This document shows, one piece after another, positions 16,185 to 23,534 of a stretch of DNA of 64,000 nucleotides (the stretch's first letter is position 1; each line of letters starts with the position of its first letter). The DNA is taken from assembly GCA_052035735.1 (NCBI GenBank), contig JBPOHI010000121.1, forward strand, positions 15,482 to 79,481, in the 5' to 3' direction. Both the position numbers and the translations under genes were made by a program. Under the pieces are notes generated by a model. It did not search any database and had not been told where the DNA came from. It saw only the letters and a list, made by a program, of their open reading frames with translations. This stretch comes from JAGPDF01 sp052035735. GTDB taxonomy: Bacteria; Acidobacteriota; Thermoanaerobaculia; Multivoradales; JAGPDF01.

Positions 16185-17029
16185 GACGCCCTCGAGAGGA
16201 CGCCGGGCAGCTCGCGCGCCGGTCCGAGCCAGCGCATCTGCCCGCGGGCGAGGAGAGCCGCGCGATCGGCGAGCTTCGCCGCGCGCTCGAGATTGTGCGA
16301 GGCGATGACCACCGTCTTGCCGGCCCGGCGGTCGGCGTCGATCCAGGCGGTGACGAGCTCCTGGCCGGCGGTGTCGAGGGCGGCGAACGGCTCGTCGAGC
16401 AGCACCAGCGGAGAATCTTCGAGGCGTACTCGGGCGAACGTCAGACGCTTCTGCATGCCGGCCGAGAAGCCGCTCACCAGATTCTCCGCATCGGCTTCGA
16501 GCCCGACCTCGGCCAGCCGGGAACGCAGCTCCTCTTCGCCGGCCGGGCGACCGAGGAGCCTCGCCCAGAGACGGAGGGTCTCGAGAGCGGAGAGGGGGTC
16601 GTAGAGATAGGACGCATGGGAGAGCAGAGAGACATTTCGGCGCCAACCGAAGGGGTCGGATGCGAGGCTCTTGCCAAACAGCTCGAGCTCGCCGGAGGTG
16701 GGTCGTGCGAGGCCCGCCAGCAGGCGCAGGAAGGTCGTTTTGCCGGAGCCGTTGGGGCCCGCGACGAGCAGGACCTCGCCCGCGGAGGCGGCGAGATCGA
16801 GATGGGCGAGCGCCCACTTCTGGCCGTACCTGCGAGACAGGTCACGGGCACAGAACGCCGGCGCGGGCGCCTCGGTAGCTCTGCTGTCGAGGTTCAAGGA
16901 CGTGTCGTTTCCGGGCGGGCCGGCCGGCTGCAAGGCAGTGGGCGCGAGCGCATGAGGCTTCGTACGATACCGCAGCCGCGGCATGGCCCGGCCGTCTCGC
17001 AGGGCGGCGCTTCGTGAGGCTCGCTCCAT
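16181..17029 (-). CDS. ccmA: Heme ABC exporter ATPase CcmA
   Basis: The protein has a Walker A loop GPNGSGKTT, signature SGFSAGMQKRL, Walker B VLLDEPFAALD and a His switch in SHNLERA, so it is a complete ATPase. The ATG at 17029 gives 282 residues with an unusual 55-residue basic/Pro-rich N-terminus. An ATG at 16984 or a TTG at 16897 (with GGAAACG upstream) would give a more normal length, and I consider the last plausible. It begins only five bases after the barrel protein stop if 17029 is used. Confidence 0.9.
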   Translation of the reverse strand: MERASRSAALRDGRAMPRLRYRTKPHALAPTALQPAGPPGNDTSLNLDSRATEAPAPAFCARDLSRRYGQKWALAHLDLAASAGEVLLVAGPNGSGKTTFLRLLAGLARPTSGELELFGKSLASDPFGWRRNVSLLSHASYLYDPLSALETLRLWARLLGRPAGEEELRSRLAEVGLEADAENLVSGFSAGMQKRLTFARVRLEDSPLVLLDEPFAALDTAGQELVTAWIDADRRAGKTVVIASHNLERAAKLADRAALLARGQMRWLGPARELPGVLSRAS

Positions 17030-17034
17030 GCCAT

Positions 17035-19437
17035 TCAGAGTCGATAGCCCAGCTGTAGGAAGAGTCGCTCCCCCTCGAGGTCGTCGCCGGTCGCCGATTC
17101 GAGCTCGCCGAGCAGGTAGAAACGCCGCCCGAGCTGCAATGTGCCGGAAAGGCGCAACCACTGGTTCTTGCGGTTCTCACCGGTCGCGACGAGATCGGTT
17201 CCCGAAGTGCCGACGGTCAGCTCGACGTCGTGCCCGCTGCGGAAGTACTTCTGGATCCGCAGGCCGGCGCGGAAACCGCTCGAGGTGTCGCCGTCGAAGC
17301 CCGAGTAGTCGGCGCCGATGAGCATGTTCCAGCCGAGCACGTTGCTGTGGTAGACGTTGGCGTTGTAGGCGAGGCTGCGGTCGGGGTTGCCCTGCTTCCA
17401 ACGCTGGCCGACCGAGAAATTGCCGCGCACGGTCTTCGCCGATCCGAGGTAGGCGGTCACCCGGTAGCCTTCGCGCAGCGCGTTGTCGAACAGCTCTTCG
17501 GGAGTGAAGCGATCGTCGAGAGTGAGGATCTGCCGCGACTGATCGTAGCTCACGCCCAGGCGCACGGCCTTGTTGAGGCTGTAGCTGCCGGAGAACAGGA
17601 CGTTGCTCAGTTGACTGTCGTTGGCCGTCGGATTGTCGCGCCAGTTGCGGCCGAGATCGAACTCGGCGCGTTCGTAGAGCGACCAGCGGCTGCCGGAGCC
17701 CTGCCGGCCGTAGAACGACAGGTACTCCCGATTGGTCTCTCCCTTGAGGTAGTCGCCGATCGCTTCGAGGAGGAATTCGGCATAGAAGGGGCTGCCTGGC
17801 GTCTGATCGAGCCAGTGCACGAAGGCGCCATAGGCGCGCCCCGTGCTCGCGAAGTCGATCTGGTCGCCGTTCGAGCGCGAACCGTAAAAGGCGCCGAGGC
17901 TGAAACGGCGGGTGGCGTGAAACTCGCCGACGCCGCCGTCGAGGTAGTCGAAGCCGACGAGGGGGCCCGAGATCAGGCGGCCCACCTGATAGGTGAAGCG
18001 CGCCTCTGGCGGCTCGTAGGAAAGCGTCGCTTCGTAGAGGCGGTCGTTGTCGCGCGACTCCGTGCCGCCGGAGGAGAGCTGAATCTGCTCGCGGCTGGCG
18101 GTGCCGCGCAGCCGGAAGTCGAACTTGCTGCCGCCGATATGACCGGCATAGATGTTGACCAGCGCCGATTCCTGATAGAAGTCGCGGCCCGCCTCGCTGC
18201 CGTCCTGAAAACCCTGGAAGCGCAGCGCCAGCGAACCCGAATAGTCCGTGTGCTCGGCCGGGTCCCAACCCGGCGGTCGGCCGCGCGAGGTCGTCGCGGT
18301 CGCTCCACTGCCCTTGCCGGAGGCGCCGCCCGAAGACGGCGCGGGCGCGGCAGGAGCCGGTGCCGGCCCAGGAATCGCCAGATCGCCGACGGTGATGCTG
18401 CCTGGGGTCGCCACGATCCTGCAGGAGGCCGAGTGACCGGCGATGAACGCGATCTCGAGCTCGGCCACCTCGCTCGTCGCGCCGGACGCCTCGTCGGTGT
18501 GAACGACCTTGAGGCGCTGGCCGACGGCGAGGCCAGAGGTTCTGCCGGCGTCGAGAAAGACCTCCTCGGCGAGCACCTGGCGAACCCGGATCGGCTGCGC
18601 CGGGGCGGTTTCGGTGGCTGTTACGGCGGGCGCGGCCTCGGCTGGCGGCACCGGTTGCGGCGCGACTTCGCCGGCAGGGGCGGGCGGAGCCTCGGGAGTG
18701 GGTTCGACGACCGGAGCAGGAGCCGGAGCCGGGGCTGCCGGCGGGGCGACTGGCGTTTCTGCGGGAGGTTGCGCCGGCACGTCCAGGCGGCGCACACGGT
18801 CCCCCTGGGTGATCGGACGGACCTCGCGGTCGATCCGGCAGGTCGCCGAGTGCTCGCCGATCAGGACGACCTCGAGCTCGCCGATGACCAGGCTGCCACG
18901 TTCGACGACCAGGCGGTCGCCAACGGCCACCGGCTGCGAAGTGACGAGCGAGATATCGACCGCGCCGCGCAGTACGCGCTGCACGATCATGGTCTGGTTG
19001 GCCGCCTCCGCAGCGCCACCCCCGGCGCCCGAAGAGCTCGCCGCAGCTTTGGCGGTGGGAGGCCGAAGTACCAGATCGCCACTGGCGATCGGCGCCGTCA
19101 TGCTGACGATCCGGCACGACGCCTGGCGCTCGCGCAGAATGGTCACTTCGAGCTCGGCGATCGGAGATCCTTCCCGCTGAACGATGAGACGGGTGCCGAC
19201 CGGCGGCCGCCGCAGCCCCGGCACATCGATATCGACACGGCCGGCGATGACTCGAATCACCGTCATCTGTGCCGACGCCGGCGGGGGCGGTGGCGCCGCG
19301 GCGCCGGCCGCGAATGGAGCGAAGACGGAGAAGGCGGCGAGGAGGGCGACGAACGCGAGGTACGCGGTCCGGCGCTTTGTCGAAGGGGTCGGGCAGAGGG
19401 CCGCGCTCGCGGCCGAGACAGACAGGGAATCAGTCAT
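17035..19437 (-). CDS. Outer-membrane barrel protein with three N-terminal repeat domains, multiheme-linked
   Basis: The protein has 800 residues. A signal peptide (about 23-47) is followed by three copies of a domain of about 70 residues with VxRVLxGxVDI, VGDRLVVxR, IxELEV and SCRI motifs (about 58-130, 147-220 and 285-365), separated by Ala/Pro-rich linkers. From about 420 onward, alternating aromatic and polar strands typical of an outer-membrane beta barrel run to a C-terminal FLQLGYRL. It lies directly after two giant multiheme cytochromes, as porin partners do in known porin-cytochrome conduits. The barrel is inferred from pattern; the conduit role is inferred from context only. Confidence 0.7.
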   Translation of the reverse strand: MTDSLSVSAASAALCPTPSTKRRTAYLAFVALLAAFSVFAPFAAGAAAPPPPPASAQMTVIRVIAGRVDIDVPGLRRPPVGTRLIVQREGSPIAELEVTILRERQASCRIVSMTAPIASGDLVLRPPTAKAAASSSGAGGGAAEAANQTMIVQRVLRGAVDISLVTSQPVAVGDRLVVERGSLVIGELEVVLIGEHSATCRIDREVRPITQGDRVRRLDVPAQPPAETPVAPPAAPAPAPAPVVEPTPEAPPAPAGEVAPQPVPPAEAAPAVTATETAPAQPIRVRQVLAEEVFLDAGRTSGLAVGQRLKVVHTDEASGATSEVAELEIAFIAGHSASCRIVATPGSITVGDLAIPGPAPAPAAPAPSSGGASGKGSGATATTSRGRPPGWDPAEHTDYSGSLALRFQGFQDGSEAGRDFYQESALVNIYAGHIGGSKFDFRLRGTASREQIQLSSGGTESRDNDRLYEATLSYEPPEARFTYQVGRLISGPLVGFDYLDGGVGEFHATRRFSLGAFYGSRSNGDQIDFASTGRAYGAFVHWLDQTPGSPFYAEFLLEAIGDYLKGETNREYLSFYGRQGSGSRWSLYERAEFDLGRNWRDNPTANDSQLSNVLFSGSYSLNKAVRLGVSYDQSRQILTLDDRFTPEELFDNALREGYRVTAYLGSAKTVRGNFSVGQRWKQGNPDRSLAYNANVYHSNVLGWNMLIGADYSGFDGDTSSGFRAGLRIQKYFRSGHDVELTVGTSGTDLVATGENRKNQWLRLSGTLQLGRRFYLLGELESATGDDLEGERLFLQLGYRL

Positions 19438-19459
19438 CGGTTTCAGGGATCTTTCTCGT

Positions 19460-21811
19460 CTAGCGTCCGGGGTACGCCGAGCCGCGCGGGTGACACTGGA
19501 AGCAGGCCTGGCTCTGGTAGACGTACCCGCCAACGCCCTGATGTTCGCTGTTGGTCTCGCTCTGACGATGCTCGTGGCAGAGGATGCACTCGAAGTGGTT
19601 GAAGTTGCCGGCGCTCACATGGCACGAGGCGCAGGGGAACTGATGCCGGCCCGTACTGATCGGGAACCAGGGAGTGTGGTTGAAGGTCGAGGGCTCCCAG
19701 GCGCTCGTGTTGTGGCAGGTCTCGCAGGTGGTCGGAATGCCCGCGGTCTGGTGATCCGGATCGTTGGTGCCGTTGTAGTCGTTCTGGTGGCAGGAGAAGC
19801 AGAGCGTCGGCGTACCCGAGTAGCCGCCGGAATGGCAGTCGAGGCAATCCGCACCGGCGTGGGCGCCGGTGAGCGGAAAGCCGGTCGTGGTGTGGTTGAA
19901 GCTCGCCGGCTGCCAGGCGTTGTCGGAGTGGCAGTCCTGGCAGGTGTGCGGGAAGCCGGTGTGGCTCGGGTTGTTCGCGCCGTTGAAATCGGTCTGGTGG
20001 CACGAGTAGCAGGCCGAAGGCGTCCCGCTGTAGCCGCCGCTGTGGCAGTCGAGGCAGGCGGCCGCGAGGTGGGCTCCGTTCAGCGGGAAACCGGTGGCGT
20101 TGTGGTCGAAGCTCGCCGGCTGCCAGGCGTTGACGCTGTGGCAGTCCTGGCAAGCGTGCGGGAAGCCGGTGTGACTCGGGTTGTCGGCGCCGGTGAAGTC
20201 GGTCTGATGGCAGGAGAAACAGTCTGTCGGCGTGCCGGCGTAGCCGTTCTGATGGCAGGCCGTGCAAGCGGTCGTGCGGTGGGCGCCGTTCAGCGGGAAA
20301 GCGGTCGCGCTGTGATTGAAGCTCGCCGGCTGCCAGGCGTTGACGCTGTGGCAGTCCTGGCAGGTATGGGGGAAACCGCTGTGGCTTGGGTTGTTGGCGC
20401 CGGTGAAGTCGGTCTGATGACACGAGAAGCAATCCGTCGGGGTGCCGGAGTAACCGCTCTGATGACAGGCCGTGCAGGCGGTCGTGCGGTGGGCGCCGTT
20501 CAGCGGGAAAGCCGTCGCGCTGTGATTGAAATTGGCCGGCTGCCAGGCGGAGACGCCGTGGCAGTCCTGGCACGAGTTGGGAAAGCCGCTGTGACTCGGG
20601 TTCGTTGCACCGGTGAAGTCGGACTGGTGGCAGGAGAAGCACTCCGACGGCGTGCCGGCGTAGCCGGTGCGGTGGCAGGAGGTGCAGGAGGCCGAGCGGT
20701 GGGCTCCGTTGAGCTGGAAGCCGGTCGAGTTGTGATCGAAGTTGGCCGGCTGCCAGGCGGAGACGCCGTGGCAGTCCTGACAGGAGTTGGGAAAGCCGTT
20801 GTGACTCGGGTTCGTTGCTCCGGTGAAGTCGGACTGGTGGCAGGAGAAACAGTCCGACGGTGTGCCGGCATAGCCCGTGCGGTGGCAGGAGGTGCAGGAG
20901 GCCGAGCGGTGCGCACCGTTCAACTGGAAGCCGGTCGCGTTGTGGTCGAACGTCGCCGGCTGCCAGGCGGAGACGCCGTGGCAGTCCTGGCAGGCGTTGG
21001 GGAAGCCGCTGTGGCTCGGATTGCGCGCGCCGGTGAAGTCGCTCTGATGACAGGAAAAGCACTCAGAAGGGGTGCCGGAGTAGCCGGTGCGATGGCAGGT
21101 CGTGCATTCGACCGTGCGATGCGCGCCGACCAGCTGGAAGCCGGTCTGATTATGATCGAAGGTCGCGGGCTGCCAGGCGGAGACGCCATGGCAGTCCTGA
21201 CAGGAGCTCGAGAATCCCGTGTGCACCGGATTTCTCGCGCCGGTGAAGTCGCGCTGGTGGCAGGAGAGACAGTCCGTCGGCGTCGCGGTGTAGCCGTTGC
21301 GGTGACACGACGCGCAGTCGGCGGTGCGGTGCGCACCGTTCAGCCGAAAGGTCGTCGAGCTATGGTCGAACGTCGCGGGCTGCCAGGTGGAGACGCCGTG
21401 GCAGGTCTTGCAGGTCGTCGGAAAACCGGCGTGGCTCGGGCGCGTAGCGCGCCGGAACGCGGGTTCGTGGCAGACGAGACAGTCCGACTTCCCCTTGATC
21501 GCGGCGAAGTCGAGAGTCGTATGGCAGGCTTTGCAGGCCGCGTCGGCGTGAGCGCCGCCGAGATCGAAACCGGTCGTCGCATGTTTCCAGGGCAGAGGCG
21601 CCTTGAGCGGCGTCCAGCCCTCCATGGTGTGGCATTGCGCGCACTCGACCGCGAGCGCGCCGTGAGGATTCGCGGTGCCGCTCTGCGCCGTGCCTGGCTG
21701 CGGCGCGAAGAATCCGAGCAGAAGGCAGACGGTAGCGCCGGCCAGCAACGCGCCCTTCCTGGATGGACGTGTCGCCCTGCTGGCAGTCGAATGCGTGGCC
21801 GTGCGGTGCAT
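19460..21811 (-). CDS. Exported 31-heme cytochrome c made of 70-residue repeats
   Basis: With ATG 21811 the protein has 783 residues with a signal peptide ending near PGTAQ; upstream ATGs at 21859 and 21865 are also in frame. I count 31 CXXCH motifs. The middle consists of near-identical 70-residue units, each with three hemes in the order CTxCHRTGY, CFSCHQSDFTGA and CQDCHGVSAWQPA, plus a conserved GAHR and FDHN. The C-terminus (RHQFPCASCHVSAGN, CILCHEH, CFQCHPRG) matches that of the neighbouring 19-heme protein, so the two are paralogues. It is probably located in the periplasm or on the cell surface and acts as a heme wire or capacitor, with the barrel gene 22 bases downstream. Confidence 0.88.
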   Translation of the reverse strand: MHRTATHSTASRATRPSRKGALLAGATVCLLLGFFAPQPGTAQSGTANPHGALAVECAQCHTMEGWTPLKAPLPWKHATTGFDLGGAHADAACKACHTTLDFAAIKGKSDCLVCHEPAFRRATRPSHAGFPTTCKTCHGVSTWQPATFDHSSTTFRLNGAHRTADCASCHRNGYTATPTDCLSCHQRDFTGARNPVHTGFSSSCQDCHGVSAWQPATFDHNQTGFQLVGAHRTVECTTCHRTGYSGTPSECFSCHQSDFTGARNPSHSGFPNACQDCHGVSAWQPATFDHNATGFQLNGAHRSASCTSCHRTGYAGTPSDCFSCHQSDFTGATNPSHNGFPNSCQDCHGVSAWQPANFDHNSTGFQLNGAHRSASCTSCHRTGYAGTPSECFSCHQSDFTGATNPSHSGFPNSCQDCHGVSAWQPANFNHSATAFPLNGAHRTTACTACHQSGYSGTPTDCFSCHQTDFTGANNPSHSGFPHTCQDCHSVNAWQPASFNHSATAFPLNGAHRTTACTACHQNGYAGTPTDCFSCHQTDFTGADNPSHTGFPHACQDCHSVNAWQPASFDHNATGFPLNGAHLAAACLDCHSGGYSGTPSACYSCHQTDFNGANNPSHTGFPHTCQDCHSDNAWQPASFNHTTTGFPLTGAHAGADCLDCHSGGYSGTPTLCFSCHQNDYNGTNDPDHQTAGIPTTCETCHNTSAWEPSTFNHTPWFPISTGRHQFPCASCHVSAGNFNHFECILCHEHRQSETNSEHQGVGGYVYQSQACFQCHPRGSAYPGR
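19911..21590 (-). repeat. 210-base tandem repeats inside the 31-heme gene
   Basis: The anchor TGCCAGG (reverse strand of the QPA codons) recurs at 19911, 20121, 20331, 20541, 20751, 20961, 21171 and 21381, exactly 210 bases apart. Each unit encodes 70 residues and three hemes. Nucleotide identity between neighbours is high, with longer shared runs in adjacent central copies. Confidence 0.9.
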
Positions 21812-21929
21812 CCAAGGATGATCTCGTCCGGCTGGAGCGGCTGCTATGAATCCGCGCATCGTCATCGTGTTGAGAATTGCCGAAGATGTGAACAAGAGAT
21901 GAACGATCGCGGCGCACGCGCTGGAGCGA

Positions 21930-23450
21930 TCATTCGCGGCCTCGCGGATGGCACTGGTAACAGGCGCGGCTCTCGTAGACGTAGCCTCCGACGCCGCGAT
22001 GCTCGCCGTTGGTCTCTCCCTGGCTGTGCTCGTGGCAGAGCACGCACTCGAAGACGCCGTAGTTGCCGGCAGCCACGTGGCAGGAGGTGCAGGGGAACTG
22101 GTGCCGTCCCGATGCGATCGGAAACGAGCTCTCGTGGTTGAAGGTCGCCGGGGTCCAGCCGTTGGTGCCGTGGCACTCGGCGCAACCGGTGCCGAAGCCG
22201 GCGCTCGAGTGGTTGGGGTTGTGGGTCCCGTTGTAGTCGCTCTGGTGGCAGGCGAAGCAGTCGGACGGAGTGCCGGCATAGCCGCTCCGGTGACACGTGG
22301 TACAGGCGAGCGATCGATGCGCACCGGTCAGCGGGAAGCCGGTCGAGTTGTGGTCGAAGGAGGCCGGCTGCCAGGCAGTTGTGCCGTGACAGCTCTGGCA
22401 GGCCGTCGGGAAGCCCGCATGACTCGGGCTCGCCGCGCCGCTGTAGTCGGCCTGGTGGCAAGAGAGGCAGTCGGAGGGCGTGCCGGCGTAGCCGCTGCGG
22501 TGGCAAGCGGTACAGGCCACCGAGCGGTGTGCAACGGCGAGCTGGAAGCCGGTCGCGTTGTGGTCGAACGTCGCCGGTTGCCAGGCGGTCGCGCTGTGGC
22601 AATCCTGGCAGGTCACCGGGAAACCGCTGTGGCTGGGGTTGCCGGCGCCGTCGTAGCTCGCTCGGTGGCAGGAGACGCACTCGCTCGGTGTGCCGCCGTA
22701 GCCGTTGCGGTGGCAGAGGGTGCACTCGATCGTCCGGTGGGCGCCGACGAGCTGAAAGCCGGTCTGGCCGTGATCGAAGATCGCCGGCCGCCAGGCAGTC
22801 ACCCCGTGGCAGTCTTCGCAGGAGGTGGCGAAACCGCCGTGGACGGGGTTGCGCGCGCCGTTGAAGTCTCGCTGGTGGCAATTGAAGCAGTCGGTGGGCG
22901 TCGCGGTGTAGCCGTTGCGGTGGCAGGCGATGCACTCGGCCGTACGGTGGGCGCCGGCGAGATGGAAGGCGGCCCGGTTGTGATCGAAGACGGCCGGCTG
23001 CCACGACGCGACGCTGTGGCAGGTCGAGCAGGTGGTCGCGAAGCCGGTGTGCACGGGGCGCGTCGCCCGGGAAAAGGCGGGCTCATGGCAGCCGTAACAG
23101 TCGGTCTGGCCCTTCTCCTGAGCGAAGTCGAGCGTCGCGTGGCAGAGCTTGCAGGCGAGCCCGGCGTGCCCGCCCACGAGATCGAAGCCGGTCTCCGTGT
23201 GGCGGTAAGGCAGGGGCGAGCGCAGGGGCGACCAGCTGTCCGTCGAGTGACACTCGAGGCACTCGCGCTTCAGGGCGCCGTGTGGATGGGCGAAGCTCTC
23301 CTCGCCGGCGAGGGGGACGGTGGAAAGGAGCGAGAGCAGCGCGAGCCCGAGCGCGGTGGTGACGAACTTCTCGGAGACGGCCGGAGCGGGCAGCGCCTCC
23401 GTTCCGGATTCCGGGGTTCTCGCAGAGCTCATGCGGGCATCGTGTCGCAT
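21930..23450 (-). CDS. Exported 19-heme cytochrome c, paralogue of the 31-heme protein
   Basis: The protein has 506 residues from ATG 23450, or 500 from ATG 23432. A signal peptide near residues 26-50 ends before EESFAHPHG. I count 19 CXXCH motifs. The same three-heme repeat is present (CTxCHRSGYAGTPSDC, CHQADYSGA, CQxCHGTTAWQPA) but with fewer copies. The N-terminal module (HPHGALKRECLECH) and C-terminal module (CVLCHEH, CYQCHPRG) are shared with the next gene. It is the first gene of the long minus-strand run, and a palindromic operator-like sequence overlaps its start region. Confidence 0.88.
   Translation of the reverse strand: MRHDARMSSARTPESGTEALPAPAVSEKFVTTALGLALLSLLSTVPLAGEESFAHPHGALKRECLECHSTDSWSPLRSPLPYRHTETGFDLVGGHAGLACKLCHATLDFAQEKGQTDCYGCHEPAFSRATRPVHTGFATTCSTCHSVASWQPAVFDHNRAAFHLAGAHRTAECIACHRNGYTATPTDCFNCHQRDFNGARNPVHGGFATSCEDCHGVTAWRPAIFDHGQTGFQLVGAHRTIECTLCHRNGYGGTPSECVSCHRASYDGAGNPSHSGFPVTCQDCHSATAWQPATFDHNATGFQLAVAHRSVACTACHRSGYAGTPSDCLSCHQADYSGAASPSHAGFPTACQSCHGTTAWQPASFDHNSTGFPLTGAHRSLACTTCHRSGYAGTPSDCFACHQSDYNGTHNPNHSSAGFGTGCAECHGTNGWTPATFNHESSFPIASGRHQFPCTSCHVAAGNYGVFECVLCHEHSQGETNGEHRGVGGYVYESRACYQCHPRGRE
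22369..23006 (-). repeat. 210-base repeats inside the 19-heme gene
   Basis: The QPA anchor occurs at 22369, 22579, 22789 and 22999, again exactly 210 bases apart. Copies are more diverged than in the 31-heme gene, which suggests an older array. Confidence 0.8.
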
Positions 23451-23471
23451 TCACGATGAACGAGTCGTGAA
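23450..23471 (-). promoter_or_regulatory. Palindromic operator-like site before the multiheme operon
   Basis: TTCACGA (23450-23456) and TCGTGAA (23465-23471) are a perfect 7-base inverted repeat with an 8-base spacer, overlapping the first possible start of the 19-heme gene. The size fits a dimeric regulator site. Its position favours ATG 23432 as the true start. No regulator gene is adjacent. Confidence 0.35.
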
Positions 23472-23534
23472 CGTCCGCTGCGCGGCCCCGGCGATCGGCC
23501 GGCGATGGCGGTGCGCCGGCGGCGCCCGAAGAGC

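Noticed and set aside
19911..21590. Regular repeats considered as a CRISPR array
   Set aside because: The 210-base units are coding, contiguous and lack unique spacers.
19184..22141. 985-residue open frame on the plus strand over the heme genes
   Set aside because: It is an antisense shadow of the 210-base heme repeats. Its Gly/Ala/Val/Arg-rich product has no motif, and the minus-strand frame has CXXCH motifs and signal peptides.
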